64,000 bases of DNA from Streptomyces sp. NBC_01429 (GTDB lineage: Bacteria > Actinomycetota > Actinomycetes > Streptomycetales > Streptomycetaceae), in assembly GCF_036231945.1 (NCBI RefSeq), contig NZ_CP109599.1, forward strand, positions 1,736,001-1,800,000, in the 5' to 3' direction. The notes below the pieces were generated by a model, which saw nothing but the letters and a program-made list of their open reading frames with translations, searched no databases and was not told where the DNA came from. Shown piece by piece: positions 52,612 through 61,510 of the stretch. Position 1 is the stretch's first letter. Every line of letters starts with the position of its first letter. A program made the position numbers and the translations under genes.

Positions 52612-54267
52612 TCAGCCGCGCAGCCAGACGGCCGTGTCCCGCGGGAGCCGCCCGTCCGCCAGTGGGCCGCTGGCGAGCAGCACGTCCGTGTGCGCGGGCA
52701 GCGGCGCGGGCTCCGCCGAGAGGTTGACCACGCAGATCAGGGCGCTCACGGAGCCGCCGCCCTCCGCCGTCCCGCCGTCGCGGGCGAACGCCAGCACTCC
52801 GGGAGCCGACTCCAGCCAGCGCATCGTCCCGTCCCCGAACCCCGGCCCGGTGCGCCGCAGTCGCAGGGCCTCGCGGTAGAGCGTGAGCATGGAACCGGGA
52901 TCGGCCGCCTGGAGGTCGGCGGCGTACGAGGACCACGACTCCGGCTGCGGCAGCCACGGCTGCGCCTGGGGCTGCGTCTGCGTCTGCGTCTGTGAGCCGA
53001 ACCCCGCGTACGGCTCCCGCGCCGTCCACGGCAGCGGCACCCGGCAGCCGTCGCGCCCCGGGTCCTTTCCGCCGGAGCGCCGGTGCATCGGGTCCTGGAT
53101 GCGGTCCAGCGGAACGTCGGCCTCCGGCAGGCCCAGCTCCTCGCCCTGGTAGAGGTAGACCGCGCCGGGCAGGGCCAGCGACAGGAGTGCGGCGGCGCGC
53201 GCCCTGCGGGTGCCGAGACCGAGGTCGGTCGGGGTGCCGAACTCCTTCGCCGCGAAGTCGAATCCGGTCTCCTCGCGCCCGTACCGGGTGACCGTACGGG
53301 TCACGTCGTGGTTGCAGAGCACCCAGGTGGCGGGCGCGCCGACCGGCGCGTGTTCCGCGAGGGTCTCCTCGATGGCGGTCCGCAGCCGGCCGGCGTCCCA
53401 GGGGCACGCCAGGAAGTTGAAGTTGAACGCGGTGTGCAGTTCGTCGGGGCGCAGATACCGTACGAAGCGCTCGGTGTCGGGGAGCCACACCTCGCCGACG
53501 AAGACGGCGTCGTACGCGTCGGCGATGGCGCGCCAGGAGCGGTAGATCTCGTGCAGTTCGTCGAGGTCGACATAGGGATGCGGGTCGCGGCCCGCCGTGA
53601 AGTCCGGCAGGGCCGGGTCCTTGGCGAGCAGCGCGGCCGAGTCGATCCGTACGCCAGCGACCCCCCGTTCGAACCAGAAGCGCAGCACGTCCTCGTGTTC
53701 CCTGCGCACGGCGGGGTGGGCCCAGTTGAGGTCGGGCTGTTCGGGGGCGAAGAGATGCAGGTACCACTCGCCGTCGGCCAGCCGTGTCCAGGGCGTGCCC
53801 CCGAACTCGGAGACCCAGTCGTTGGGCGGGATCTCGCCGTGCTCGCCGCGTCCGGTCCTGAAGTGGAACAGTTCGCGCTCCGGGCTGCCGGGGCCGGCCT
53901 CCAGCGCGGCCCTGAACCAGACGTGCCGGTCGGAGACATGGTTCGGTACGACATCGATGATCGTACGGATGGACAGCTCACGCGCCTCGGCGATGAGTTT
54001 CTCGGCCTCGGCGAGCGTGCCGAAGGCCGGGTCGATGGTGCGGTAGTCCGCCACGTCGTAGCCGCCGTCGGCGAGCGGCGAGAGGTACCAGGGGGTGAAC
54101 CAGAGGGCGTCGACGCCCAGTTCCACGAGATACGGCAGCTTGGCCCGTACGCCCGCGAGGTCCCCGGTGCCGTCGCCGTCCCCGTCGGCGAAGCTGCGGA
54201 CGTAGATCTGGTAGATGGCGGCGTCCCGCCACCAGAGGGAGTCGGGCTTCAGCGGGCTGCCTTCCAT
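52612..54267 (-). CDS. Glycoside hydrolase family 13 alpha-glucosidase
   Basis: 551 residues. The GH13 regions DVVPNH, GVRIDSAALL (nucleophile Asp209), FVGEVWLPDTERF (acid/base Glu259) and CNHDVTRTVTRYG (Asp321) are visible in order. It begins WWRDAAIYQIYVRSFADGDGDG, the oligo-1,6-glucosidase type. No signal peptide is seen, so it acts on sugars brought in by the neighbouring importer. Between the catalytic barrel and the C-terminal domain is a short repeat SQTQTQTQPQAQPWLPQP. The gene follows the permease by 34 bp and ends the operon. Confidence 0.95.
   Translation of the reverse strand: MEGSPLKPDSLWWRDAAIYQIYVRSFADGDGDGTGDLAGVRAKLPYLVELGVDALWFTPWYLSPLADGGYDVADYRTIDPAFGTLAEAEKLIAEARELSIRTIIDVVPNHVSDRHVWFRAALEAGPGSPERELFHFRTGRGEHGEIPPNDWVSEFGGTPWTRLADGEWYLHLFAPEQPDLNWAHPAVRREHEDVLRFWFERGVAGVRIDSAALLAKDPALPDFTAGRDPHPYVDLDELHEIYRSWRAIADAYDAVFVGEVWLPDTERFVRYLRPDELHTAFNFNFLACPWDAGRLRTAIEETLAEHAPVGAPATWVLCNHDVTRTVTRYGREETGFDFAAKEFGTPTDLGLGTRRARAAALLSLALPGAVYLYQGEELGLPEADVPLDRIQDPMHRRSGGKDPGRDGCRVPLPWTAREPYAGFGSQTQTQTQPQAQPWLPQPESWSSYAADLQAADPGSMLTLYREALRLRRTGPGFGDGTMRWLESAPGVLAFARDGGTAEGGGSVSALICVVNLSAEPAPLPAHTDVLLASGPLADGRLPRDTAVWLRG
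52950..52992. repeat. Hexanucleotide repeat inside the glucosidase gene
   Basis: cgtctg occurs three times in a row (52975-52992), preceded by degenerate ctgcg-type units back to about 52950. It codes on the minus strand for Gln-Thr and Gln-Pro dipeptides, and its unit length keeps the frame whatever the copy number. Confidence 0.7.
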
Positions 54268-54301
54268 ACGGCGTTCCTTTCGAGGGGGTGTGGGGTACTG
54301 G

Positions 54302-55243
54302 TCAGCCCTTGGTGCTGCCGGCGCTGATCCCGGCGATGATGTGCCGCTGGAACACCAGGAACATCAGCACCATCGGGATACTGGCGATCACCATGGCGGC
54401 GATCAGCACCGAGAGGGGGATGTTCTGGGAGAGCTGGACGAGCGCCACGCTGATGGGCTGCTTGTCGGTGTCCGAGAAGACCATCAGCGGCCAGAGGAAG
54501 TCCTGCCAGACGGCGACCAGCGCGAAGATCGACACGACCCCGAGCACCGGCCGGGACATCGGCAGCAGGATGGACCAGAGGGTGCGGAGCCGGCCCGCCC
54601 CGTCGATCTCGGCGGCCTCCAGCACATCGCGCGGGATCCGGTCGAAGAATCGTTTGAGCAGATAGAGGTTGAAGGCGTTGGCGACGGCGGGCAGCCAGAT
54701 GCCCAGCGGGTCGTTGAGCAGGCTGGTGTGGATCAGCGGCAGATCGGCGATGGTCAGGTACTTCGGGACGAGCAGTGCCTGGGCGGGGACCATCAGCGTG
54801 GCGAGGATGCCGCCCATGATAACCTTGCCGAACGCCGGCCTCAGCTTCGACAGGGCGTAGGCCGCCGCCGTGCAGAAGACGAGCTGGAGGATCCAGGCGC
54901 CCGCGGCCTGCACCACCGTGTTCCACAGGTGCGTGGGGAGCCGCATCAGATCCCAGGCGTCGGTGTACGCGCCGATGTGCCAGCTGCCGGGGACCAACGT
55001 CGGCGGGGTGCGCACCAGTTCGTCGGGGGACTTCATGGCGCCGGAGGCCATCCAGTACACCGGGAAGAGGAAGGCCAGCGCGAAGGCGAGGACGACTCCG
55101 CCGAAGACGGTCCAGTAGAGCGCCTTCCCCCGGGGGGTGGCGAGGGCCAGCGGGGAGACGAGGGTACGTGTGCCCTGGCCGCGTTCGGCTCGGGTCGTGG
55201 CGCCCCGGGTCGTGACGGATCGGGTCGCGGTGGATCGGGTCAT
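54302..55243 (-). CDS. Sugar ABC transporter permease (MalG type)
   Basis: 313 residues with a Thr/Arg-rich N-terminus of about 40 residues and six membrane helices. The EAA loop is visible (DVLEAAEIDGAGRLRTLWSI, then LLPMSRPVLGVV), the contact site for the ATPase. It ends IIAGISAGSTKG, as do many MalG proteins. It forms the channel with the MalF-type subunit next to it. It starts 16 bp past that gene's stop. Confidence 0.94.
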   Translation of the reverse strand: MTRSTATRSVTTRGATTRAERGQGTRTLVSPLALATPRGKALYWTVFGGVVLAFALAFLFPVYWMASGAMKSPDELVRTPPTLVPGSWHIGAYTDAWDLMRLPTHLWNTVVQAAGAWILQLVFCTAAAYALSKLRPAFGKVIMGGILATLMVPAQALLVPKYLTIADLPLIHTSLLNDPLGIWLPAVANAFNLYLLKRFFDRIPRDVLEAAEIDGAGRLRTLWSILLPMSRPVLGVVSIFALVAVWQDFLWPLMVFSDTDKQPISVALVQLSQNIPLSVLIAAMVIASIPMVLMFLVFQRHIIAGISAGSTKG

Positions 55244-55259
55244 GGTGGCTCGGCTCCTC

Positions 55260-56216
55260 TCAGTCGTCGGTGCGGGTGAGCCGCAGGTAGAGGGCGGAGA
55301 AGAGGCTGAGCACGATCAGCAGCATCACGCTCAGAGCGCACGCGCCGCCGAAGTCGTTGTAGAGGAAGGCGTATTTGTAGATGAGGTAGAGGACGGTGAC
55401 GGTGGAGTTCTCGGGACCGCCGCCGGTGATCACGAAGGGTTCGGTGAACACCTGCATGGTGGCGATGATCTGGAGCAGCATCAGCATCAGGATGATGAAG
55501 CGGGTCTGCGGGACGGTCACATGGCGCACCCGCTGCCAGATGTTGGCGCCGTCCAGCTCGGCCGCCTCGTACAGCTCGCCCGGGATCCCCTGGAGCGCGG
55601 CGAGGTAGATGAGGACCGTGCCGCCCATGTTCGCCCAGGTCGCGACGATGACCAGGGAGAGGAGCGCGGTGTCGGCGCCGTTGGTCCAGTTCGACGTGGG
55701 GAGATGGAGGAAGCGCAGCGACTCGTTGGCGAGGCCGGCGCCCGGATCGTAGAACCACTTCCACAGCAGGGCGCTGACGACCGGCGGGATCATCACCGGG
55801 AGGTAGACGACCACTCGGAAGAAGGACTTCGCGTGGCGCAGTTCGTTGAGGACGAGCGCCATCAGGAACGGTACGGCGAAGCCGATGAGCAGGGCGATCA
55901 CGGTGAAGGTGAGCGTGTTGCGCCAGGCCGCGCCGAACTCCGGGTCGTGCAGGACCTGGGTGAAGTTGGCCGTGCCCACCCACTCCGGGGCCGATCCGGG
56001 GGTGTACTTCTGGAACGCGATGATCACCGCGCGGATCGCCGGGTACCAGGAGAACAGCGCGAAGCAGATCAGGCCGCCGGCCAGGAAGCCGTAGGCGCGC
56101 AGCTGGTGCGAGAGCGCGCGGCGCGCGGAACCGGAGGTCCCGCTCCCGGCCGGCCGGGGCCCGGGAGCGGGAGGCGGCGCGGCGGCGGGCCGCCGGGGAG
56201 CCTGGGCAGTCGTCAT
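55260..56216 (-). CDS. Sugar ABC transporter permease (MalF type)
   Basis: 318 residues. An Ala/Pro-rich start precedes six membrane helices. The EAA loop (GELYEAAELDGANIWQRVRH) and the segment TEPFVITGGGPENSTVTVLY are typical of MalF-type subunits. The ATG (MTTAQAPRRPAAAPP) lies 7 bp past the stop of the binding-protein gene. No ATPase gene is found in this operon; in Streptomyces such importers share the MsiK ATPase encoded elsewhere. Confidence 0.94.
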   Translation of the reverse strand: MTTAQAPRRPAAAPPPAPGPRPAGSGTSGSARRALSHQLRAYGFLAGGLICFALFSWYPAIRAVIIAFQKYTPGSAPEWVGTANFTQVLHDPEFGAAWRNTLTFTVIALLIGFAVPFLMALVLNELRHAKSFFRVVVYLPVMIPPVVSALLWKWFYDPGAGLANESLRFLHLPTSNWTNGADTALLSLVIVATWANMGGTVLIYLAALQGIPGELYEAAELDGANIWQRVRHVTVPQTRFIILMLMLLQIIATMQVFTEPFVITGGGPENSTVTVLYLIYKYAFLYNDFGGACALSVMLLIVLSLFSALYLRLTRTDD

Positions 56217-56223
56217 GGGTGTG

Positions 56224-57573
56224 TCAGCCCCGCGCCAGGATTCCGTCGATCTTCGTCCCGGCATCCTTGAGGAGCTTGTCGATGTCGGCGTCCTTCCTGG
56301 TGAGGACCGCAGACACGGCGCCGTCGAGGACGGAGTAGATCTGCTGGGCCTTCGGCGGCTCCAGCTTCGCCGCGAGCTGCCCGCTTCCGTCCAGGAACGC
56401 CTGGTAGTTCTCCACCGGGACGTTGGCGTGGAGCTTCCTCAGCTTCTGGTCCTCGGCGTCGGTGGCGCCGGTCCACAGCCGGGGCTCGGGGAGGCCGACG
56501 GGGGCCTTCAGGTCGGCGGCGCGCTTCCAGTCGTTGAGCCCGGAGCCCGGGGTGTTGGTCTGGAACTCCAGCCACTTCAGACCGGCCCTGATCTGGGCGG
56601 GGGACGCCTTCTTGCTGAACATGTAGCCGTCGCCGCCGAGGAGCGTGCCCTTGCCGCCGGGCATCGGGGCGAGGCCGAGGTCCTCGTAGCTGCCGCCCTT
56701 CTCCTTGACCAGGATCGGGACGTTGTCCGGGGCGGAGAGGTACATGCCGAGCTTGCCGGCGCCCATCATCTGCTGGACGTCGTTGAGGATGAGGAGCTGC
56801 TTGCTGCCCATGGAGTCGTCGCTCCAGCGCATGTCCTCGAGGTTCTGGAGGACCGCCCTGCCCTCGGGGCTGTCGACGCTCGCCTTCTTGCCGTCCTCCG
56901 TGACGATGTCGCCGCCCTGGGAGTACATCTCGGCGGTGAAGTGCCAGCCGCCCTGGTTCTGGGCGCTGTAGTCGGCGTAGCCCACGTAGCCCCTGCCGAG
57001 GCCCGCGATCTTCTTGGCGGCGGCGCGGACCTCTTCCCAGGTGGCCGGGGGCCGGTCGGGGTCGAGGCCGGCCTGCTGGAAGAGCTTCTTGTTGTAGAGC
57101 AGGCCCATCGAGTAGTTGGTGCGCGGGACGCCGTAGACCTTGCCGTCGACGGTGTAGACGTCGCGCAGCGACTGCTGGATGTCGCCGTAGCCCTTCATGT
57201 CCTTCACGTACGACGTGATGTCGGCCGCCTGGTTGATGTCGACGACGTGTTTGGCGTCGGTGAAGTACGTGTAGAAGACGTCCTCCATCTGGCCGCCGGC
57301 GAGCTTCGCGTCGAAGGTCTTGGGGTCCTGGCAGGGGAAGGCGTCGCGGCCGACGACGTCGATGTCCGGGTTCGCCTTCTCGAACGTCTTCATGTCGTCC
57401 TCGAAGCTCTGCCGGTCGATCTTCGCGCTCTTGGGCGGCATGCAGTTGACGGTGATGCGCGTCCTGCCCCCGGCCGAGCTGTCGCCGTCCGAGCCGCAGG
57501 CGGCCAGTCCGGTCAGGGCGAGAGCGGTGACTATGGCAGTGGTGCGGGTACGGCGGAACCCGGAGCTACTCAT
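56224..57573 (-). CDS. Sugar ABC transporter substrate-binding lipoprotein
   Basis: 449 residues. A signal peptide with lipobox (AIVTALALTGLAACGSDG, Cys at about residue 26) precedes a type 1 extracellular solute-binding fold: TWEEVRAAAKKIAGLG, NYSMGLLYNKKLFQQAGLDP, GTLLGGDGYMFSKKASPAQI. It binds a sugar outside the membrane, and the neighbouring GH13 enzyme suggests an alpha-glucoside. The ATG of MSSSGFRRTRTT has AAGAGGGG upstream. It is the first gene of the importer operon, which runs binding protein, MalF, MalG, glucosidase. Confidence 0.94.
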   Translation of the reverse strand: MSSSGFRRTRTTAIVTALALTGLAACGSDGDSSAGGRTRITVNCMPPKSAKIDRQSFEDDMKTFEKANPDIDVVGRDAFPCQDPKTFDAKLAGGQMEDVFYTYFTDAKHVVDINQAADITSYVKDMKGYGDIQQSLRDVYTVDGKVYGVPRTNYSMGLLYNKKLFQQAGLDPDRPPATWEEVRAAAKKIAGLGRGYVGYADYSAQNQGGWHFTAEMYSQGGDIVTEDGKKASVDSPEGRAVLQNLEDMRWSDDSMGSKQLLILNDVQQMMGAGKLGMYLSAPDNVPILVKEKGGSYEDLGLAPMPGGKGTLLGGDGYMFSKKASPAQIRAGLKWLEFQTNTPGSGLNDWKRAADLKAPVGLPEPRLWTGATDAEDQKLRKLHANVPVENYQAFLDGSGQLAAKLEPPKAQQIYSVLDGAVSAVLTRKDADIDKLLKDAGTKIDGILARG

Positions 57574-57663
57574 CGGTGGGACCCCTCTTGGGCAGGAGCG
57601 CGGGAAACCCCCACAGCTGCTCGCTGTGTGGCGGCGCTCACTCAACCACTAACAACAGGTGTC

Positions 57664-57689
57664 CGCAATATGTCGCTCCAATTTCGCAA
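57664..57689. promoter_or_regulatory. Possible LacI-type operator upstream of the binding-protein gene
   Basis: Two copies of CGCAA (57664-57668 and 57685-57689), 21 bp apart, lie about 90-115 bp before the binding-protein ATG and resemble the CGCAAG repeats ahead of the LacI gene. The match is short, so this is a guess. Confidence 0.3.
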
Positions 57690-57750
57690 ATACTTGACAG
57701 TCGGTCGCATGTGTCGACTCAGGGACGCGCAACTCGTCCGTCAAACCGAA

Positions 57751-57784
57751 ACCGGCCCCGCACGCGTGGGCATGCGGGGCCGGT
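57751..57784 (-). terminator. Terminator after the LacI regulator gene
   Basis: accggccccgca and tgcggggccggt form a 12-bp perfect stem with a 10-nt loop and are followed on the minus strand by TTCGGTTTG. It begins 59 bp past the regulator stop. Confidence 0.8.
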
Positions 57785-57842
57785 GGACGAGGCGCCGGTG
57801 GACGGGGCCGGTGGACGGGGGTCGCGCCGATGCGTACGGCGG

Positions 57843-58853
57843 TCAGCCGCGCGGCGCCTGCCCCGTGGAGCCCCGTACCACCAGCTCCGGTTCGAACAGC
57901 AGCTCACCGGGGGGCACGGCACTGCCCTGGATCTGCGCGGTGAGCATCTCGACGGCCGCCCGGCCCATCGCCTCGATGGGCTGACGGACCGTCGTCAGCG
58001 GAGGCTCGGTGCAGTTCATGAACGCGGAGTCGTCGAAGCCGACGACCGAGACCCCGCCGGGCACCGCGAGACCTCGCCGGCGCGCGGCCCGTACCGCCCC
58101 CAGGGCCAGCGGGTCGCTGGCGCAGATGATGCCCGTGACGCCCCGGTCGAGCAGCCGCGTGGCCGCCGCCTGCCCGCCCTCCAGGGAGAACATGGTCCGC
58201 TCGATGTGCTCGTCGTGCAGGCTCGTCCCCGCCGCGACCGCCGCCGCCCGCGCGGCGGCCAGCTTGCGCCGGGACGGCACGTGGTCGGCCGGGCCGAGCA
58301 CCAGCCCGATGCGCTCGTGGCCGAGCGAGGCCAGATGGCGCCACGCCTGCTCGACCGCGACGGCGTCGTCGCAGGAGATGCAGGGGAAGTCGAGGTTCTC
58401 GATCGGCGCGTTGATCAGGACGACCGGGATCCGGCGCTCGGCGAGCAGCCGGTAGTGGTCGTGCGGGGCGTCCGCCTGCGCGAAGAGACCGCCCGCGAAG
58501 ACCACTCCGGACACCTGCTGCTGAAGCAGCAGTTCCACGTAATCCGCCTCGGAGACGCCGCCCTTGGTCTGGGTGCACAGGACGGGGGTGAGGCCCTGCT
58601 GGGCGAGCGCTCCCCCGATGACCTCGGCGAACGCGGGGAAGATGGGGTTCTGCAACTCCGGCAGGACCAGGCCGACGAGCCGGGCGCGCTCGCCGCGCAG
58701 CTGGGTGGGGCGCTCGTAGCCGAGGACGTCGAGCGCGGTCAGCACGGACTGCCGGGTGGCCTGCGAGACACCGGGCTTGCCGTTGAGCACCCGGCTGACC
58801 GTGGCCTCACTGACCCCAACCTTCTTCGCCACCTGAGCAAGTCGTCGCGTCAT
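57843..58853 (-). CDS. LacI family transcriptional regulator of the sugar operon
   Basis: 336 residues. The N-terminal HTH (RLAQVAKKVGVSEATVSRVL, then NGKPGVSQATRQSV) and hinge are followed by a periplasmic-binding-type sensor domain (LVGLVLPELQNPIFPAFAEV, GFDDSAFMNCTEPPLTTVRQ, EPELVVRGSTG). It probably represses the binding-protein operon next to it and itself until a glucoside is present, as MalR does. The ATG 58853 is used; repeats matching its likely operator stand directly upstream. Confidence 0.93.
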   Translation of the reverse strand: MTRRLAQVAKKVGVSEATVSRVLNGKPGVSQATRQSVLTALDVLGYERPTQLRGERARLVGLVLPELQNPIFPAFAEVIGGALAQQGLTPVLCTQTKGGVSEADYVELLLQQQVSGVVFAGGLFAQADAPHDHYRLLAERRIPVVLINAPIENLDFPCISCDDAVAVEQAWRHLASLGHERIGLVLGPADHVPSRRKLAAARAAAVAAGTSLHDEHIERTMFSLEGGQAAATRLLDRGVTGIICASDPLALGAVRAARRRGLAVPGGVSVVGFDDSAFMNCTEPPLTTVRQPIEAMGRAAVEMLTAQIQGSAVPPGELLFEPELVVRGSTGQAPRG

Positions 58854-58856
58854 ACA

Positions 58857-58882
58857 CGCAAGACTATCGCAAGCTTTGCAAG
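58857..58882. promoter_or_regulatory. CGCAAG/TGCAAG repeats, likely LacI-type operator
   Basis: On the plus strand cgcaag at 58857-58862 and 58868-58873 and tgcaag at 58877-58882, or CTTGCA/CTTGCG on the minus strand, form direct repeats 11 and 9 bp apart; GCAA-gct-TTGC (58869-58879) is also a small inverted repeat. They begin 4 bp before the regulator ATG. MalR boxes of Streptomyces have CTTGCA elements of this kind. Confidence 0.55.
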
Positions 58883-59061
58883 CCACTTGCTTCATGACGC
58901 AATTCGAGCGTAAAGAGCGTAGCGAACCGGCCGGGTCCGGGCCGGTCCCCGTCGCCTTCCCGCCGCGACGCGCGTCCGTCGCCGGGAAGACGACGGGAGG
59001 ATGCCGGGGAGACGCCGGGGAGATTTCGGAATGCGTCCCCGGCCCTCTACCGTTCGTAGGC

Positions 59062-60795
59062 ATGAGCGCCGGACCCAGCACCACGGCCAGCACCACGGCC
59101 GGACGACGGCGATTCGGCTGGCCGCGCCGGGTCTTCTCCCAGGTGCTGCTGATGCAGCTCGCCGTCGCCGCCGGGGTCACCGTGCTGGCCACCGGGCTCT
59201 TTCTCGCGCCCTTCAGCCATGAGCTGGACGACCAGGCGATGCGCCGCGCCCTGGTCATCGCGGAGACCACCGCGTCGCCGCGGACGGCCGCCGACCTGCT
59301 GGCGTCCCGGCCCACCGCGGACGGCCCCGTACAGGCCGAGGCGGAGCGGATCAGGAAGACCACCGGCGCCGAATACGTGGTCGTCATGGACCGCGACGGG
59401 GTGCGCTGGTCGCACACCGACCTCAAGGAGATCGGCAGGGTCGTCTCCACCGACCCCAGCGGGGCGCTCGCGGGCGACCACCTCATGGAACTCGACAGCG
59501 GAACGCTCGGCCGCTCCGCCCGCGGGAAGGTGCCGCTGCGCGACGGTACGGGGCGGATCGTCGGCGCCGTCTCGGTCGGCATCGCGTACGACAGCGTCCA
59601 CAACCGGCTCCTCGCCGCGATCCCCGGGCTCCTCGCGTACGCGGGCGGGGCACTGGCCGCCGGGGCGCTCGCCGCCTACCTGATCTCCCGGCGCCTCCAG
59701 CGCCAGACCCACGACCTGGCGTTCTCCGACATCTCGGCGCTGCTGACCGAACGCGAGGCCATGCTGCACAGCCTGCGCGAGGGGGTGGTCGCGCTGGACT
59801 CCACCGGCCGGATCCGGCTGATGAACGACGAGGCGCAGCGGTTGCTGGGCCTCGGCCCCGACGCCACGGGCCGGCCGCTGGAGGAGTCGCTCGGCGAGGG
59901 ACGCACCACGGAGGTGCTGACGGGACGGGTGCGGGGCGAGGATCTGCTCGCGGTCCAGGGCAGCCGTGTCCTGGTCGCCAACCGGATGCCGACCGACGAC
60001 GGCGGCGCGGTCGTGACGCTGCGGGACCGTACGGAGCTGGAGCAGCTCGGCCGGGAGCTGGACGCGACACGCGGCCTGATCGACGCCCTGCGCGCCCAGG
60101 ACCACGAGCACGCGAACCATATGCACACCCTGCTGGGGCTGCTGGAGCTGGACATGCACGAGGAGGCCGCGGAGTTCGTCAACGAGGTGGTCGGCGTGCA
60201 CCGGACCACCGCGGAACAGGTCACCGAGCGGATCCACGACCCGCTGCCGGCCGCGCTGCTGGTCGGGAAGGCCACCGTCGCCGCCGAGCGGGGCGTCCGG
60301 CTGCGCCTCTCGCCCGACACGCTGCTGCCCGACCGGCTGGTCGACCCGCAGGGTCTGGTGACGGTGGTCGGCAATCTGGTGGACAACGCCCTGGACGCGG
60401 CGGCCGGTTCCGACGACCCGCGCATCGAGGTGGAGCTGCTCGCCGAGGACCGTACGGTCGTCCTCGTGGTCTCGGACAGCGGCCCCGGCATCCCGGCCGG
60501 CCGGCGTGAACTCGTCTTCTCCGAGGGCTGGTCGACCAAGGACCCGCCCGCCCACGGCAGACGCGGCCTCGGGCTCGCGCTGGTGCGCCGGCTCGCCGAG
60601 CGGCAGGGCGGCAGCGCGCGGGCCGGCGTCTCCCCGCTCGGGGGCGCCGAGTTCACCGTCGTACTCCCGGAGGCACTGACCGAACCGGCCCCGGACGGGG
60701 ACGACACCGCACCCGGCGCGCGAGCGGACGCGGACACCGGCGAACCGGCCCGCCTCCCCGCGTACGGGCCGAGCGCGGCGGGAGAGACCCGGTGA
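59062..60795 (+). CDS. CitA/DcuS-type sensor histidine kinase
   Basis: 577 residues. TM1 (VFSQVLLMQLAVAAGVTVLA), an extracytoplasmic PAS-like domain (about 60-195, ERIRKTTGAEYVVVMDRDGV), TM2 (about 200-222), a cytosolic PAS domain and a kinase with the phospho-acceptor segment RAQDHEHANHMHTLLGLLEL, like the HE.xN.LH pattern of the CitA/DcuS family. The ATPase has GNLVDNALDAAAGSDD and GRRGLGLALVRRLAERQGG. These kinases sense di- or tricarboxylates outside the cell. The stop overlaps the regulator GTG (GTGA). ATG 59062 is used; an earlier frame to 58876 lacks similarity. Confidence 0.9.
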   Translation: MSAGPSTTASTTAGRRRFGWPRRVFSQVLLMQLAVAAGVTVLATGLFLAPFSHELDDQAMRRALVIAETTASPRTAADLLASRPTADGPVQAEAERIRKTTGAEYVVVMDRDGVRWSHTDLKEIGRVVSTDPSGALAGDHLMELDSGTLGRSARGKVPLRDGTGRIVGAVSVGIAYDSVHNRLLAAIPGLLAYAGGALAAGALAAYLISRRLQRQTHDLAFSDISALLTEREAMLHSLREGVVALDSTGRIRLMNDEAQRLLGLGPDATGRPLEESLGEGRTTEVLTGRVRGEDLLAVQGSRVLVANRMPTDDGGAVVTLRDRTELEQLGRELDATRGLIDALRAQDHEHANHMHTLLGLLELDMHEEAAEFVNEVVGVHRTTAEQVTERIHDPLPAALLVGKATVAAERGVRLRLSPDTLLPDRLVDPQGLVTVVGNLVDNALDAAAGSDDPRIEVELLAEDRTVVLVVSDSGPGIPAGRRELVFSEGWSTKDPPAHGRRGLGLALVRRLAERQGGSARAGVSPLGGAEFTVVLPEALTEPAPDGDDTAPGARADADTGEPARLPAYGPSAAGETR

Positions 60796-61469
60796 TCGAC
60801 GTACTGATCGTGGACGACGACCTCCGGGTGGCCCGGATCAACACCGCCTATGTCGCGAAGGTGGCGGGGTTCCGCGTCGTGGCCCAGGCTCACTCGGCCA
60901 CCGAGGCCCTCGCCCGGATCTCCCAGTGCCCGGTCGACCTGATCCTCCTCGACCACTACCTGCCCGACAGGAACGGCGTCGCGCTGGTGCGGGAGCTGCG
61001 GCAGCTCGGCCACCAGACCGACGTGATCATGGTGACGGCGGCGCGCGACGTCGCCACCGTCCAGTCGGCGATGCGCCAGGGCGCCCTTCAGTACCTGGTC
61101 AAACCGTTCGGCTTCGCCGGGCTGCGGGCCAAGCTGGAGGCGTACGCGACGCTGCGGCGCACGGTCGAGCGCGGCGGCGACGCGGAGCAGGCCGAGGTGG
61201 ACCGGATGTTCGGCGCGCTGTCCGCCGCCACCGCCCCTGCCCTCCCCAAAGGCCACTCCCCCACCACGGCGGCGGTGATCCGCCGGACGCTGCGGAGCGC
61301 CGACGGGCCGCTGTCGGCGCAGGAGATCGCGGAGCGGGCCGGAATGAGCCGGCAGACCGCGCAGCGCTATCTCAAGGTGCTGGAGCGGTCCGGACGGATA
61401 CGGCTCACGCTCCGGTACGGCGGAACGGGGCGTCCCGAACACCGCTACACCTGGCCGGCGAACGGCTGA
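60792..61469 (+). CDS. CitB/DcuR-type response regulator
   Basis: 225 residues from GTG 60792. The receiver domain has Asp54 (LILLDHYLPDRNGVALVREL) and Lys in YLVKPFGFAGLRAKLEAY. The linker leads to a C-terminal helix-turn-helix (SAQEIAERAGMSRQTAQRYL, ending RPEHRYTWPANG), the fold of DcuR/CitB. It forms a pair with the kinase upstream. The neighbouring symporter on the opposite strand is a likely target. Confidence 0.93.
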   Translation: MIDVLIVDDDLRVARINTAYVAKVAGFRVVAQAHSATEALARISQCPVDLILLDHYLPDRNGVALVRELRQLGHQTDVIMVTAARDVATVQSAMRQGALQYLVKPFGFAGLRAKLEAYATLRRTVERGGDAEQAEVDRMFGALSAATAPALPKGHSPTTAAVIRRTLRSADGPLSAQEIAERAGMSRQTAQRYLKVLERSGRIRLTLRYGGTGRPEHRYTWPANG

Positions 61470-61510
61470 GCCGCCGGGGCGCGCCCGCCGGACCGCGCCC
61501 GCCGGACCGC

